From NCBI GenBank assembly GCA_045047085.1, contig JASFYT010000020.1, positions 74,102 to 138,101 on the forward strand: 64,000 nt of DNA. Reading direction: 5' to 3'. Within the stretch, counting starts at the first letter, position 1. The number at the start of each line of letters is the position of its first letter. The translations under genes and the position numbers were made by a program. The notes under the pieces were generated by a model. The model made no database searches and was not told the DNA's origin. It worked only from the letters and a program-made list of their open reading frames with translations. Positions 35,749 through 44,726 of this stretch are shown piece by piece. This DNA is from GCA-2401155 sp045047085 (GTDB lineage: Bacteria; Pseudomonadota; Alphaproteobacteria; Rhizobiales; Rhizobiaceae).

Positions 35749-36603
35749 GTGGTTCGCAAAATAATCTTGCCGGTGAGGGGTGACGGGAAAGGCGATAATG
35801 TCTTTGCCCATGCCGCCGCACTTGCAAAGCGATTCAATGCTCATGTGGTTGTGACCCATTGCAGGCCTAGGCCTGAAGATTTGTTGCCATTTGGCGTTCC
35901 AATACCTTCGTTCATGAAAGAACAATTGCTTGATCAAGCGCGTAAACTTGCTGATCTGGAGGAAGAAGGTCTGGAAGGTGAATTCGCAGAACTTGCCAAG
36001 CAGTTTGGTTTGAGGATGACTGATAAGCCCACCGGAAAATCTGCAACCGTATCATGGGTGGAGGAGGCGGGGCGTCAGGTTGATGTGATCAAACACCATG
36101 GCAGACTGGCCGATGTCATTTGCGTTGCCAAACCTGACAGGGATCGCAACCTTGGAACCAATACCTTGAAGGCTGCATTGTTCAATACCGGGCGCCCGGT
36201 GATGATGTGTCCTGCTGAGGAAATACCGCCAAAAGTTTTGGGTGAGAAGATTACGATTGCATGGAATGGTTCCACAGAGGCTGCGCGCGCCGTAGCCCTG
36301 ACATTGGGAATTATTGAGAAGGCTGGTGACGTCACCATATTGTCTTGTGGGACCGAAATACATGGAGCCAACGCAGAGGATTTATTGGTCTATTTTGCTG
36401 ATAGAGGAATTTCTGCGAGCGTTGAACGCTTTACCGCAGAGAAAAAAATTAGCGAAGAACTGATTAACAGAAGCAAGGCTGCTGGCGCTGATCTGATGAT
36501 CATGGGTGCTTACGGCGATAGCCATGAACACGAGTCTATATTTGGTGGCAACACCCAATATGTGGTCGATAATGCGGATATACCCGTCATTCTGGTGCAC
36601 TAG
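35749..36603 (+). CDS. Tandem universal stress protein (UspA family)
   Basis: This 284-residue cytosolic protein has two Usp-type halves. The C-terminal one has the ATP-binding pattern G-2x-G-9x-G as MGAYGDSHEHESIFGG and ends IPVILVH, as usual. The first half is more divergent. The start is GTG at 35749, with AGGAG upstream and only 11 bases from fhs. Usp genes are often found beside transporters; here it leads into the TTT transporter. The molecular role is not known. Confidence 0.88.
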   Translation: MVRKIILPVRGDGKGDNVFAHAAALAKRFNAHVVVTHCRPRPEDLLPFGVPIPSFMKEQLLDQARKLADLEEEGLEGEFAELAKQFGLRMTDKPTGKSATVSWVEEAGRQVDVIKHHGRLADVICVAKPDRDRNLGTNTLKAALFNTGRPVMMCPAEEIPPKVLGEKITIAWNGSTEAARAVALTLGIIEKAGDVTILSCGTEIHGANAEDLLVYFADRGISASVERFTAEKKISEELINRSKAAGADLMIMGAYGDSHEHESIFGGNTQYVVDNADIPVILVH

Positions 36604-36740
36604 GTGAACCAGAAACAGGCTTTGGAGAGCCTCGACGAGAAATTGAAATGAAGATTGGAGAATTTAGCCGAATTGTCGGCTTAGAATGCGACGCGTGACG
36701 CTTTCACGCAAAATATAGCAATTACCTTGGGAGGTTAATT

Positions 36741-37718
36741 ATGCGTATTACAAAAAGATTGTTTCTCACCGTGGTTGGTGCTGCTGCATTAGCTACGACT
36801 TCACTTGGCTCAATCGCTCAGGCGTTTGAACCAAACAAACCAGTCAATTTTATTATTATGGCTGGTAAAGGCGGTGGTGCCGACAAGATGGCTCGCCTGA
36901 TGCAAGCGATTATTGAAAAAGAAAAACTTTCACCACGCCCGCTAGTTCCAACCAATAAATCCGGCGGTTCCGGCGCTGAAGCGCTTATCGCTGCTAAAGG
37001 TGCAAACGACCCCAACCATACAATCATGGTGACGTTGAATTCGTTCTTTACCACCCCCTTGCGCCAGCCTGGCCTTGATGTGGACATCATGAAATTTGCA
37101 CCGGTTGGCCGTATGGCTGAAGATACATTCCTTCTCTGGGTCCATAAGGATTCTGGCATTACTACTTTCGAAGAATATCTGAAAGTTGCCAAGGAACAGG
37201 GCAAGAAATGGGTGATGGGCGGAACCGGTAAAAACTCCGAAGACAATATCATTACCGATTATTTGAACGGCAATTATGGCCTGTCCATGAAGTACATTCC
37301 CTATAAAGGTGGTGGAGCTGTTGCCAAGCAGGTTGCTGGCAAACAGTTGAATTCTTCAGTGAACAATCCATCAGAAGCACTGGGCTTTTACGAGTCTGGC
37401 GACATGGTTCCATTGGTAGCCTTTACCGATGAACGCTTGCCAATGTTCCCTGATGTTCCGACATTGAAGGAAAAAGGTGGCGACTTCTCATATTTCATGC
37501 AGCGGGCCGTTGTTGGCGCTCCGGGCATGTCTGATGAAGCCGCCGCATTTTATACAGACCTCTTCAAGAAAGTTTACGCCTCTGCCGATTGGCAGGAATA
37601 CAAATCCAAGAAATCCCTGATGGGAGATTTCATGGCTGGCGATGAACTGAAGAGCTATTGGGTTACACAGAGGGATCGTCATACGAATATCCTGAAGGCA
37701 TCAGGCGCTATCAAATAG
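36741..37718 (+). CDS. tctC: TTT-family periplasmic binding protein (TctC-like)
   Basis: This 325-residue protein begins with a Sec signal (cleavage near residue 29, SIAQA) and belongs to the Bug/TctC family, the solute receptors of tripartite tricarboxylate transporters. KPVNFIIMAGKGGGADKMAR is the conserved N-terminal ligand loop. A GGAGG precedes the ATG, and 137 bases separate it from the Usp gene, which may hold an internal promoter. With TctB and TctA it probably imports oxalate or another small carboxylate used by this operon; this is inferred from position. Confidence 0.9.
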   Translation: MRITKRLFLTVVGAAALATTSLGSIAQAFEPNKPVNFIIMAGKGGGADKMARLMQAIIEKEKLSPRPLVPTNKSGGSGAEALIAAKGANDPNHTIMVTLNSFFTTPLRQPGLDVDIMKFAPVGRMAEDTFLLWVHKDSGITTFEEYLKVAKEQGKKWVMGGTGKNSEDNIITDYLNGNYGLSMKYIPYKGGGAVAKQVAGKQLNSSVNNPSEALGFYESGDMVPLVAFTDERLPMFPDVPTLKEKGGDFSYFMQRAVVGAPGMSDEAAAFYTDLFKKVYASADWQEYKSKKSLMGDFMAGDELKSYWVTQRDRHTNILKASGAIK

Positions 37719-37756
37719 GCGCGAAAAAGTAAGAGTAGACCGAGAGGAAAAAGAAG

Positions 37757-38287
37757 ATGCGTAGGGCGGAAATTGTAACAGCAGTAATCCTTGGATTCCT
37801 CTCGGTCTATTTAATGTGGAAAAGTGGCGAGGCTCCGGCCTGGAACCCCGATATTGCCAGATTTGACAATATCGGTCTGATTGAAGGTGAAGGTCCGGGC
37901 AGTGGTTTTTGGCCGTTCTGGCTTTCAACGATCATGCTGGGTTGTTGCATATGGATTGGCATAAACTGGATTCGAAAAACCTCACCGGCTTCTGTATCAG
38001 AAGAACCGTTTCTCGATGACTACGGCAAGAAAATGTTTCTGCTCGTTGGTGGCGGGTTGTTTGGCTTTTTAATAATGATCCATTTCGCAGGGTTTTATGG
38101 GGCGATATTCTTGTTCCTCGTATATTACCTGCGATTTTTGGGACGGCACACGGTGAAACTCACATTGGCTGTCGCGGTTTGCATCCCGGTTGTGAGCTTT
38201 TTCTTTTTCGATATCGCGATGAGGATTGTCCTGCCGAAGGGGTATCTCGAACCTTTGTTTATTCCGCTCTACGACATTTTTCTTTAG
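37757..38287 (+). CDS. tctB: TTT-family small membrane subunit (TctB-like)
   Basis: This 176-residue protein has four membrane helices and the poorly conserved sequence typical of TctB subunits. EGPGSGFWPFWLS after the first helix is the recognisable family signature. It lies 38 bases after TctC and 74 bases before TctA. Confidence 0.85.
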   Translation: MRRAEIVTAVILGFLSVYLMWKSGEAPAWNPDIARFDNIGLIEGEGPGSGFWPFWLSTIMLGCCIWIGINWIRKTSPASVSEEPFLDDYGKKMFLLVGGGLFGFLIMIHFAGFYGAIFLFLVYYLRFLGRHTVKLTLAVAVCIPVVSFFFFDIAMRIVLPKGYLEPLFIPLYDIFL

Positions 38288-38361
38288 AGCCAGTTTTGAT
38301 TTAATTGAAGATAAGCATACCCCGCAAGGCTACAGCGGTCGGACGCTAAAGGAGACGCAAA

Positions 38362-39894
38362 ATGGATGTATTGGCATCTTTGTTTAACGGAATTTTGGTA
38401 GCACTGGAGCCAATCAATCTGGGCCTTGCACTGTTGGGTGTGGTGGTCGGATTGTTTGTTGGTGCGATGCCGGGACTTGGTTCCGTAAATGGTGTTGCTA
38501 TCCTGCTTCCATTTACATTCGTGATCCAAAGCATGACGGGTAGCGCCACCTCGCCGATGATTTTCCTTGCTGCGATTTATTACGGCGCGATGTATGGGGG
38601 GGCGATATCTTCGATTACGCTTGGCATTCCGGGGGCTTCCACGGCAGTGGCGACAACCTTTGATGGGCGTCCGATGGCGCTGAAGGGCAAAGCGCATGTG
38701 GCACTGGTTACGGCAGCACTTGCCTCGTTTGTAGGCGGTACATTCTCTACAGTTATCTTTACAGCTTTTGCACCAGCATTGGCGTCCGTAGCGCTGGATT
38801 TTGGTGATCCAGAAATTTTTGCACTGATGCTATTGGCATTCGCGACCTTTGTTGGTCTGGGTGGGGATGATATTCCTAAAACCATTTTCTCAATCTGCAT
38901 CGGGTTGGTTCTGGCAACTGTTGGATTTGACATTATTTCTGGTGAGCCGCGCTTGATATTCATGGATATAACAGGCTTCTCTCACGGCATTCGTTTCCTT
39001 GTGTTGGCGATCGGCGTCTATGGTATTGGCGAAATGATTTGGACGATCAACACGTCACGCTATGGCAGCACAATGACTAATGTTGATGTGAGCGCCAAGA
39101 GCATCTGGAGTGCTGTAAAAGAGTTCAAGACAGCTTGGCGCGGTACGGCGATTGGTTCTTCTCTCGGATTTTTCGTAGGTATTTTACCAGCTGCTGGTGC
39201 CACGCCGGGGGCGCTGATGTCTTACGGTGTTACCAAGTTGACGTCGAAAAATCCCGAAGAATTTGGCAAGGGTGCAATTGACGGTATCGCTGCACCAGAA
39301 GCAGCCAATAATTCGGCTTCGACCGGGGCGATGTTACCGATGATGACATTGGGTATTCCTGGATCACCGACCACGGCAGTTCTGCTTGCAGGTATGGTAA
39401 TCTGGGGGCTGCAACCTGGTCCGCTGCTCTTTACCAATCAGCCGGATTTTGTCTGGCCCCTTATCGGTTCATTCTATGTTTCGAATGTGATTGCTGTGCT
39501 GGTCAATCTGGCCTTCATTCCGGTATTCCTTTGGATGTTGCGGATGCCATTTACTATTCTTGCGCCGATCATCTTTGTTCTGTCACTAGTGGGTATTTAT
39601 GCTGCCTATCTTGATATTTTTGATGTCTGGTTGATGGTGATAGTCGGCGTGGCGGCGTTCTTCCTGCGGATATTGGATTATCCTTTAGCCCCCGCTGTGC
39701 TGGCTATTGTTCTGGGGCCAATTGCGGAACCAAAATTGCGTCAGTCTCTGTTGTTTTCTGATGGAGATTTCAGCATTTTCTTTACTCGTCCGATTGCCGG
39801 GCCGATCACCATAATTGCGCTTATTCTGATATTGTTGCCTTTGTTCAAATTTATTCGTGATAAGTTTCGTGCATCCAAAATACAAAGCGTATGA
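38362..39894 (+). CDS. tctA: TTT-family large permease (TctA-like)
   Basis: This 510-residue inner-membrane protein has about 11-12 helices and two TctA signatures: GAMPGLGSVNGVAILLPFTF near residue 33 and a later GILPAAGATPGALMSYG, the inverted-repeat ligand sites of the family. GGAGACGC precedes the ATG. It is the ion-coupled translocation subunit for the substrate delivered by the TctC-like receptor. Confidence 0.93.
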   Translation: MDVLASLFNGILVALEPINLGLALLGVVVGLFVGAMPGLGSVNGVAILLPFTFVIQSMTGSATSPMIFLAAIYYGAMYGGAISSITLGIPGASTAVATTFDGRPMALKGKAHVALVTAALASFVGGTFSTVIFTAFAPALASVALDFGDPEIFALMLLAFATFVGLGGDDIPKTIFSICIGLVLATVGFDIISGEPRLIFMDITGFSHGIRFLVLAIGVYGIGEMIWTINTSRYGSTMTNVDVSAKSIWSAVKEFKTAWRGTAIGSSLGFFVGILPAAGATPGALMSYGVTKLTSKNPEEFGKGAIDGIAAPEAANNSASTGAMLPMMTLGIPGSPTTAVLLAGMVIWGLQPGPLLFTNQPDFVWPLIGSFYVSNVIAVLVNLAFIPVFLWMLRMPFTILAPIIFVLSLVGIYAAYLDIFDVWLMVIVGVAAFFLRILDYPLAPAVLAIVLGPIAEPKLRQSLLFSDGDFSIFFTRPIAGPITIIALILILLPLFKFIRDKFRASKIQSV

Positions 39895-39904
39895 TTAGGA
39901 TTAT

Positions 39905-41677
39905 ATGGGAAAACGAAAACCAGTTTATGATGCATGGCACCCGGGGTTGGAATCAGAAATTCCGGGTGAACTTCTGCCGCTGGTTACACTATTTCGCCCT
40001 GAGAATTCTCACGTTAGCTATGGTGAAGCGCGTGAAATAAAGCAAATTTGCGGAATGGATGAGGCAGAGTTGATCCTGTTTCGGGTTGAGCGGTTGGTGG
40101 TGCATGAATTGCTCATCCGTGTGACAGCAGATTTCACAATTCCCGATGGTCCCAACTATGAAGACCTCGGCATTAATCTCCGTGCAATGGTTGCGACGAT
40201 TTTTGATCGTTATGTCAAACCTGAGATGGCGGTGGTTGACGCAGTTTTTAAATCTGTGTGTGATAATGCCAAGGAATATATGGATCAGCAGTTATCAAAG
40301 CGGATTTTTGAGCATTCTCATAATAAGCCTTCGAAGAAAAAAGATGCCTCGTTTTTTGGCAGGCTGTTTGGTGGAAGTTCATCCAGGAAAAGCACGAAGG
40401 TTATTTTAGAACTCCCGGAAATTGAAGCGATTGAATTCTGGCAGGGACAATTGAAGACCTGCGATATTCCATTGGAAAAAGCATGTATTTCTGCTCTGAT
40501 TAAAATTGTGGGTTCGATTGTCGGGCATCGTGGCCGAATTATTGCAGATAAGGATTTAATCATCCGTCTTGCGACCAATGTAGTTTGTAACAGCTATGGT
40601 AGCGAAAAAATTGGCGAGGCGCTTGCCCCGATGATTTCAAAGGCGATTGTTGCTGAAAAATATCGCCTTTTGCCGATGCAGGAAAAACCGGTTGTATTGA
40701 ATGTAAAAGGTGCGTCAGCATCCGGTAAAAGTACCATTCGCCCCCAACAAAGGTTGTTGGCCGAAAACTTTGGTGTGCCATGGGAAGATTTTGCGCTGAT
40801 CAGCCCGGACTATTGGCGCAAACATCTTCTTGATTACGATTCTCTTGGTGAAGACTACAAATATGCTGCCATGCTTACAGGGCAGGAACTTGAAATCATC
40901 GATAAGAAACTTGATCGTTATATGGCGCATAAGGCATCCCGAGGCCAGATGTCCCATCTTTTGATTGACAGGTTTCGTTTTGACAGTTTTTCTCTCGATA
41001 GCGATGGCAGCAAGCTGCTGTCCCGTTTCGGGGACAAGATATTTATGTTTTTCATGGTGACGCCCCCTGAGGAAACCGTTGAACGTGCATGGCAACGGGG
41101 CATCAAGACCGGCCGCTATAAGGCTGTCGATGATTTGCTCTATCATAATGTCGAAGCTTTTACCGGTATGCCGGAACTGTTTTTTTCCTGGATATCAACC
41201 GTCGATAAGCGTGTTCATTTCGAATTTCTCGATAATGATGTGGTGGAGGGTGAGGTTCCCAAAACATCGGCGTTTGGCTGGAACGATAAGATGACAATTC
41301 TTGACGTCAAGGTGATGATCGACATAGAGCGTTATCGCAAAGTGAATGTGGACGCCAGATCGCCAGCGCAAATCTTCGGTGCTACGGATATGAAGCCTGT
41401 CAACAATACTGATTATATCCAACGCTGTGCAGATGAAGTTTCGGAGATTCTGTTTGCCGATCAGAAAAGCGCATATGTTTATGCGCGGGTCGTCGAAGGC
41501 ACGCTTGATTGGTGTGATCCAGAGTATATTGAAAAGCAGCCCCAACGTTCAGGGATAAAAGTTGCATTGGAGGCGTTGGGTTATTCTGGCAGGGCAGCCG
41601 GCAAAATAAGCGAATTTTCGGTTGTACCAATTGATGTGGAGAACGAGAAACGTTTCACGCTTGGCCGTTGGAAATAA
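39905..41677 (+). CDS. Unrecognised 590-residue P-loop protein at the end of the oxalate operon
   Basis: I do not recognise this protein as a known family. About residues 1-135 are helical. A Lys/Ser-rich linker follows (140-165, with FFGRLFGGSSSRK). A second helical region leads into a P-loop NTPase domain with Walker A GASASGKST at 269-277. Next come LISPDYWRKHLLDYDSLGED, which resembles the substrate region of zeta-toxin or small-molecule kinases, and LLIDRFRFDSF, a possible Walker B-like strand. The last 200 residues have no motif I know. No signal or membrane segment. It starts 10 bases after TctA, so it belongs to the operon. A kinase acting on a metabolite, a nucleotide or a protein is the best guess. 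Confidence 0.75.
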   Translation: MGKRKPVYDAWHPGLESEIPGELLPLVTLFRPENSHVSYGEAREIKQICGMDEAELILFRVERLVVHELLIRVTADFTIPDGPNYEDLGINLRAMVATIFDRYVKPEMAVVDAVFKSVCDNAKEYMDQQLSKRIFEHSHNKPSKKKDASFFGRLFGGSSSRKSTKVILELPEIEAIEFWQGQLKTCDIPLEKACISALIKIVGSIVGHRGRIIADKDLIIRLATNVVCNSYGSEKIGEALAPMISKAIVAEKYRLLPMQEKPVVLNVKGASASGKSTIRPQQRLLAENFGVPWEDFALISPDYWRKHLLDYDSLGEDYKYAAMLTGQELEIIDKKLDRYMAHKASRGQMSHLLIDRFRFDSFSLDSDGSKLLSRFGDKIFMFFMVTPPEETVERAWQRGIKTGRYKAVDDLLYHNVEAFTGMPELFFSWISTVDKRVHFEFLDNDVVEGEVPKTSAFGWNDKMTILDVKVMIDIERYRKVNVDARSPAQIFGATDMKPVNNTDYIQRCADEVSEILFADQKSAYVYARVVEGTLDWCDPEYIEKQPQRSGIKVALEALGYSGRAAGKISEFSVVPIDVENEKRFTLGRWK

Positions 41678-41682
41678 AATTA

Positions 41683-42660
41683 TCAGAATTGAACCTGTTG
41701 TCCCATGCCTCGGGCATTTGCCTGTTCGGTGATATGGTGAGCTGATGCCAAATCCTGAGCGGTGACGCCGAGGGACCGGTATAGCGTGATATCGATTGTC
41801 CCAGTTCGCCCCGCCAAATTACCGGCAAGCACGCTTCCAATTTCACCCTTGATGTAGCCCTGAGTAATTTTGCCGGCGTCGATCATTTCTATGATCTCGC
41901 CTGCCTGAGCCAATGTTGAAGGTAGATAGTCCACCCAGATTTCGGCACGTTCGACCATTTTATCATCAATCTCGCGCTTGGTGGGGATGGATGATCCGAC
42001 AATATTTAAATGGGTGCCGGAAGCGATCCAGTCACCTAGCAGGATTGGGGTAGGGGATGCAGTAACGGTGCAGACGATGTCTGCTTTCTCTACCGCAGCC
42101 TGGATATTGTCACCTGAAGTCATTTTCAGGAACGGATATTTTTGTGCAGCTTTCTCGCAAAATGTAACTGCTTTTTGGGCAGAGCGTCCAGCAACGTGCA
42201 ATTGCTTGATATCGCGTACGGACAGCATGGCATCGAGGTGGTGCTCTGCTTGCTCGCCATAACCGATGATGGTTAGGGAAGTGGCGTCTTCGCGGGCCAG
42301 AGCGCGGGTTGCAACACCGCTTGCGGCGGCGGTGCGAATTGCGGTCAGTAGGCTTGCATCCATCATTGCAACGGCCCCGCCGGTTTCGGAATCAAATAAA
42401 ACCAATGCGCCACGATGGGATGAAAGTCCCTTGGCTGAATTGTCAGGAAACAGGCTGATTAATTTTACACCAAAACAAGCCGGATTACTAATTGCACCGG
42501 GCATAATTCCCATTCTGTTATTGCTGCCGATTGGAATGGCTGTGCGCAAAGGTAGGGTTGCACTACCCTTCGAGACATCAATCATCGTACGGTCGATCAC
42601 CTCAATTGCTTCCTTCATGGGAAGCAGAATTGCCACGTCTTCGTTACTTAATATGATCAC
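41683..42660 (-). CDS. Ornithine cyclodeaminase/mu-crystallin family protein (DauB-like)
   Basis: This 325-residue NAD(P)-dependent protein has the conserved GAxISN..CFGVKLISLFPDN region and the Rossmann motif IGYGEQAEHHLDAML near residue 135. Members act as ornithine cyclodeaminase, imine or keto-acid reductases, or amino-acid dehydrogenases. It sits in one operon with a DauA-like D-amino-acid dehydrogenase. In Pseudomonas aeruginosa the same pair (dauBA) converts D-arginine to a 2-oxo acid and then to the L-form. A reductive role making the L-amino acid is therefore likely. It overlaps the hydrolase gene by four bases (ATGA). Confidence 0.85.
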   Translation of the reverse strand: MIILSNEDVAILLPMKEAIEVIDRTMIDVSKGSATLPLRTAIPIGSNNRMGIMPGAISNPACFGVKLISLFPDNSAKGLSSHRGALVLFDSETGGAVAMMDASLLTAIRTAAASGVATRALAREDATSLTIIGYGEQAEHHLDAMLSVRDIKQLHVAGRSAQKAVTFCEKAAQKYPFLKMTSGDNIQAAVEKADIVCTVTASPTPILLGDWIASGTHLNIVGSSIPTKREIDDKMVERAEIWVDYLPSTLAQAGEIIEMIDAGKITQGYIKGEIGSVLAGNLAGRTGTIDITLYRSLGVTAQDLASAHHITEQANARGMGQQVQF

Positions 42661-43508
42661 AGGACACGTTCCTTGTCTGTGCCCCAGTCGGGACCGGTTA
42701 TATTGAGGCCCATCACTTGTTCCAGTAATGATGTGTATTCAGCAGGGCGTGCGAGATAAGGGAAATGCCCGCCATCGGTAAAACGATATTCCACTGAGGG
42801 AGCTAGGCGTGAGCGCACTGCTTCACGCATTTGAGGGGGAATTAACGGATCATCGTCGACATCGATTGTTATGATATGCACGGATTCTATCGCTGGTTCA
42901 GGCAGTTCTGGTCCGAATTTTAATGCAGAGAGGCGAGCACGTAATTCGTTTTCCAGAATCCGGCCACCTGCTTCCTGCAATAACAACTCCACTAGATCTG
43001 ATTGATCAGGATGTGCTTTGGCCCAGCCTTCCAGGCCCGCGCCAATTCCGGCCCGCAGGGTATCAATCGGGGCAGTATTCAGATCAAGGACATATGGTGG
43101 GTTCTGGTTCAGTCCCTTCGTCGAATGTAGCGTATTGGCTGCGATCAGATGTGATATTCTTGCTGGGTGAGTTCCCGCGATAAATTGTGCCAGATAGCCA
43201 CCTAGGGAAGATCCAAGAATGGTTGCGGTCTCAATGTCTAATTGATCAAGTAGTTGGACCAAATCGTCTGCCCAGTCTTCAATGCTACCATTAGATGGGT
43301 AACTGACTGCTACAATGCGCAGGCGGTCTTTGAGCGCTACAATCTGATTCCAGAATATATCACCACGGCCCAACGTGCCGGGGATAAGCATCAATGCAGG
43401 ACCATGTCCTACATCAAGAATGCCCCAGTCTCTGCCGTTCAGTATGACGCGCTTTTCAGCATACTCTGCTGAAAATGCATCGCGTGATACCATCATTGGA
43501 TTGGTCAT
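42657..43508 (-). CDS. Alpha/beta-hydrolase fold protein
   Basis: This 283-residue serine hydrolase has the nucleophile elbow GSSLGGYLAQ (Ser in the middle), a loop rich in Asp (VDDDPLIPP) that supplies the acid, and DGGHFPYLARP with the catalytic His. The oxyanion region is LIPGTLGRGDIFW. Substrate unknown. Inside a D-amino-acid operon it could free the amino acid from an ester, amide or lactone. It overlaps the downstream DauB-like gene by four bases and follows the dehydrogenase by 18 bases. Confidence 0.85.
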   Translation of the reverse strand: MTNPMMVSRDAFSAEYAEKRVILNGRDWGILDVGHGPALMLIPGTLGRGDIFWNQIVALKDRLRIVAVSYPSNGSIEDWADDLVQLLDQLDIETATILGSSLGGYLAQFIAGTHPARISHLIAANTLHSTKGLNQNPPYVLDLNTAPIDTLRAGIGAGLEGWAKAHPDQSDLVELLLQEAGGRILENELRARLSALKFGPELPEPAIESVHIITIDVDDDPLIPPQMREAVRSRLAPSVEYRFTDGGHFPYLARPAEYTSLLEQVMGLNITGPDWGTDKERVL

Positions 43509-43526
43509 GTAAATGGGTCCTCGATG

Positions 43527-44660
43527 TTAGACTAGCCTTGTGCGGTGTGGGGAAAGAGCGGTTTTAGTCACTCCCTCTGCTACGACATCGTCTGGAATGT
43601 CATTTCCTTTTATCAAGGCGCTTGCAACCTGTGCCAAAGCGGGAGCAGACTGGATGCCGTAGCCTCCTTGTCCAACTAACCAGAAAAAACCCGGAACCTG
43701 CTCGTCAAATCCGCAAACGGGGCATTTATCTGCAACGAAACTACGCAGACCTGCCCATTTATGGTCGATACGCCGTATTGAAATATCGAAGGCTGTTTCG
43801 ATACGATCAACACAAATTGCCACGTCCAGTTCGTCTGGTTGTGCGTCACAGGGCGGCGAAGGTGTTTCATCCGCAGGGGAAATCAACAATTTTCCAGCAT
43901 CGGGTTTCAGGTAGAATTGCTCTTCAATATCCACAGCCAATGGCCAGCGGTCAGGAGCTATTTCTGAGGGAGGTGAAATTAGCAATGCTGTGCGGCGCTT
44001 TGGAATCAGACCCACCGGTGTCGCACCCGCCATTTGTGCAAGCGTATCTCCCCATGCGCCGGTAGCATTGACTACGATGGGCGCGCTGACTTTGCCTTTT
44101 CTGGTATCCAGCCTCCAACAATTTCCGTCGTGGGTCATGGCTGTTACTTCTGCTTGGTTACGCAATATTCCCTTGGCGGCGCTGAATGTCTTCAAATAGT
44201 GTTGATGCAGAGCAGAGACATCGATATCGGCGGCCCCACTGTCTATCAACGCACCCGCAACATAACCGGGGCGCAACAATGGTAGAAAAGTTTGCGCATC
44301 TTCAGGGCTGAGGAGTTTAACGGTGCCGCCTAACTCTTTATGAAAATCATTAAGAATATCCATCTGGTCAGCACGCGCCAAGAACATTGCTCCGCGGGGT
44401 TGTAGCAATGGATTGTTGACATACCGACTTTGTGGGTCATTGAAAAACTGCCATGAGGCTCGAGTCAGAGCTCGGATTACCGGTGGCCCATAGGATTTTG
44501 TGTATAGTGCTGCAGAGCGTCCGGTGGTGTGATAGCCGGGTTGGTCTTCTTTTTCCAATAGTAATACGCGAGCACCATCCACTAGTTCAGCGGCAACCGA
44601 TGCGCCGGCGATACCGGCACCGATCACGATAATATCGAATTTTTCTATCCGTGTTGTCAC
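43527..44660 (-). CDS. FAD-dependent D-amino-acid dehydrogenase (DauA-like)
   Basis: This 377-residue flavoprotein resembles Pseudomonas D-arginine dehydrogenase DauA along its whole length: VIGAGIAGASVA for FAD, GYHTTGRSAALYTKSYG, LIPKRRTALLISPP, FYLKPDAGKLLISPADE, WAGLRSFVADKCPV and FFWLVGQGGYGIQ. From memory of the Pseudomonas enzyme, His48 and Glu87 contact the arginine side chain. At the aligned positions this protein has Leu (AALYT) and Ala (RGAMF). It should therefore oxidise a different D-amino acid, probably less basic, to the 2-oxo acid. The next genes encode a hydrolase and the DauB-like partner. Confidence 0.88.
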   Translation of the reverse strand: MTTRIEKFDIIVIGAGIAGASVAAELVDGARVLLLEKEDQPGYHTTGRSAALYTKSYGPPVIRALTRASWQFFNDPQSRYVNNPLLQPRGAMFLARADQMDILNDFHKELGGTVKLLSPEDAQTFLPLLRPGYVAGALIDSGAADIDVSALHQHYLKTFSAAKGILRNQAEVTAMTHDGNCWRLDTRKGKVSAPIVVNATGAWGDTLAQMAGATPVGLIPKRRTALLISPPSEIAPDRWPLAVDIEEQFYLKPDAGKLLISPADETPSPPCDAQPDELDVAICVDRIETAFDISIRRIDHKWAGLRSFVADKCPVCGFDEQVPGFFWLVGQGGYGIQSAPALAQVASALIKGNDIPDDVVAEGVTKTALSPHRTRLV

Positions 44661-44726
44661 GATTTTATCTCCAATGTGTGGTGCTCCCGGTAAATCAAAT
44701 TACAAGGATTGAACCAGTCTCGTCCT

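Noticed and set aside
36617..36632. Hairpin AGGCT/AGCCT between the Usp gene and tctC
   Set aside because: Only five base pairs and no T run; too weak to call an attenuator or terminator.
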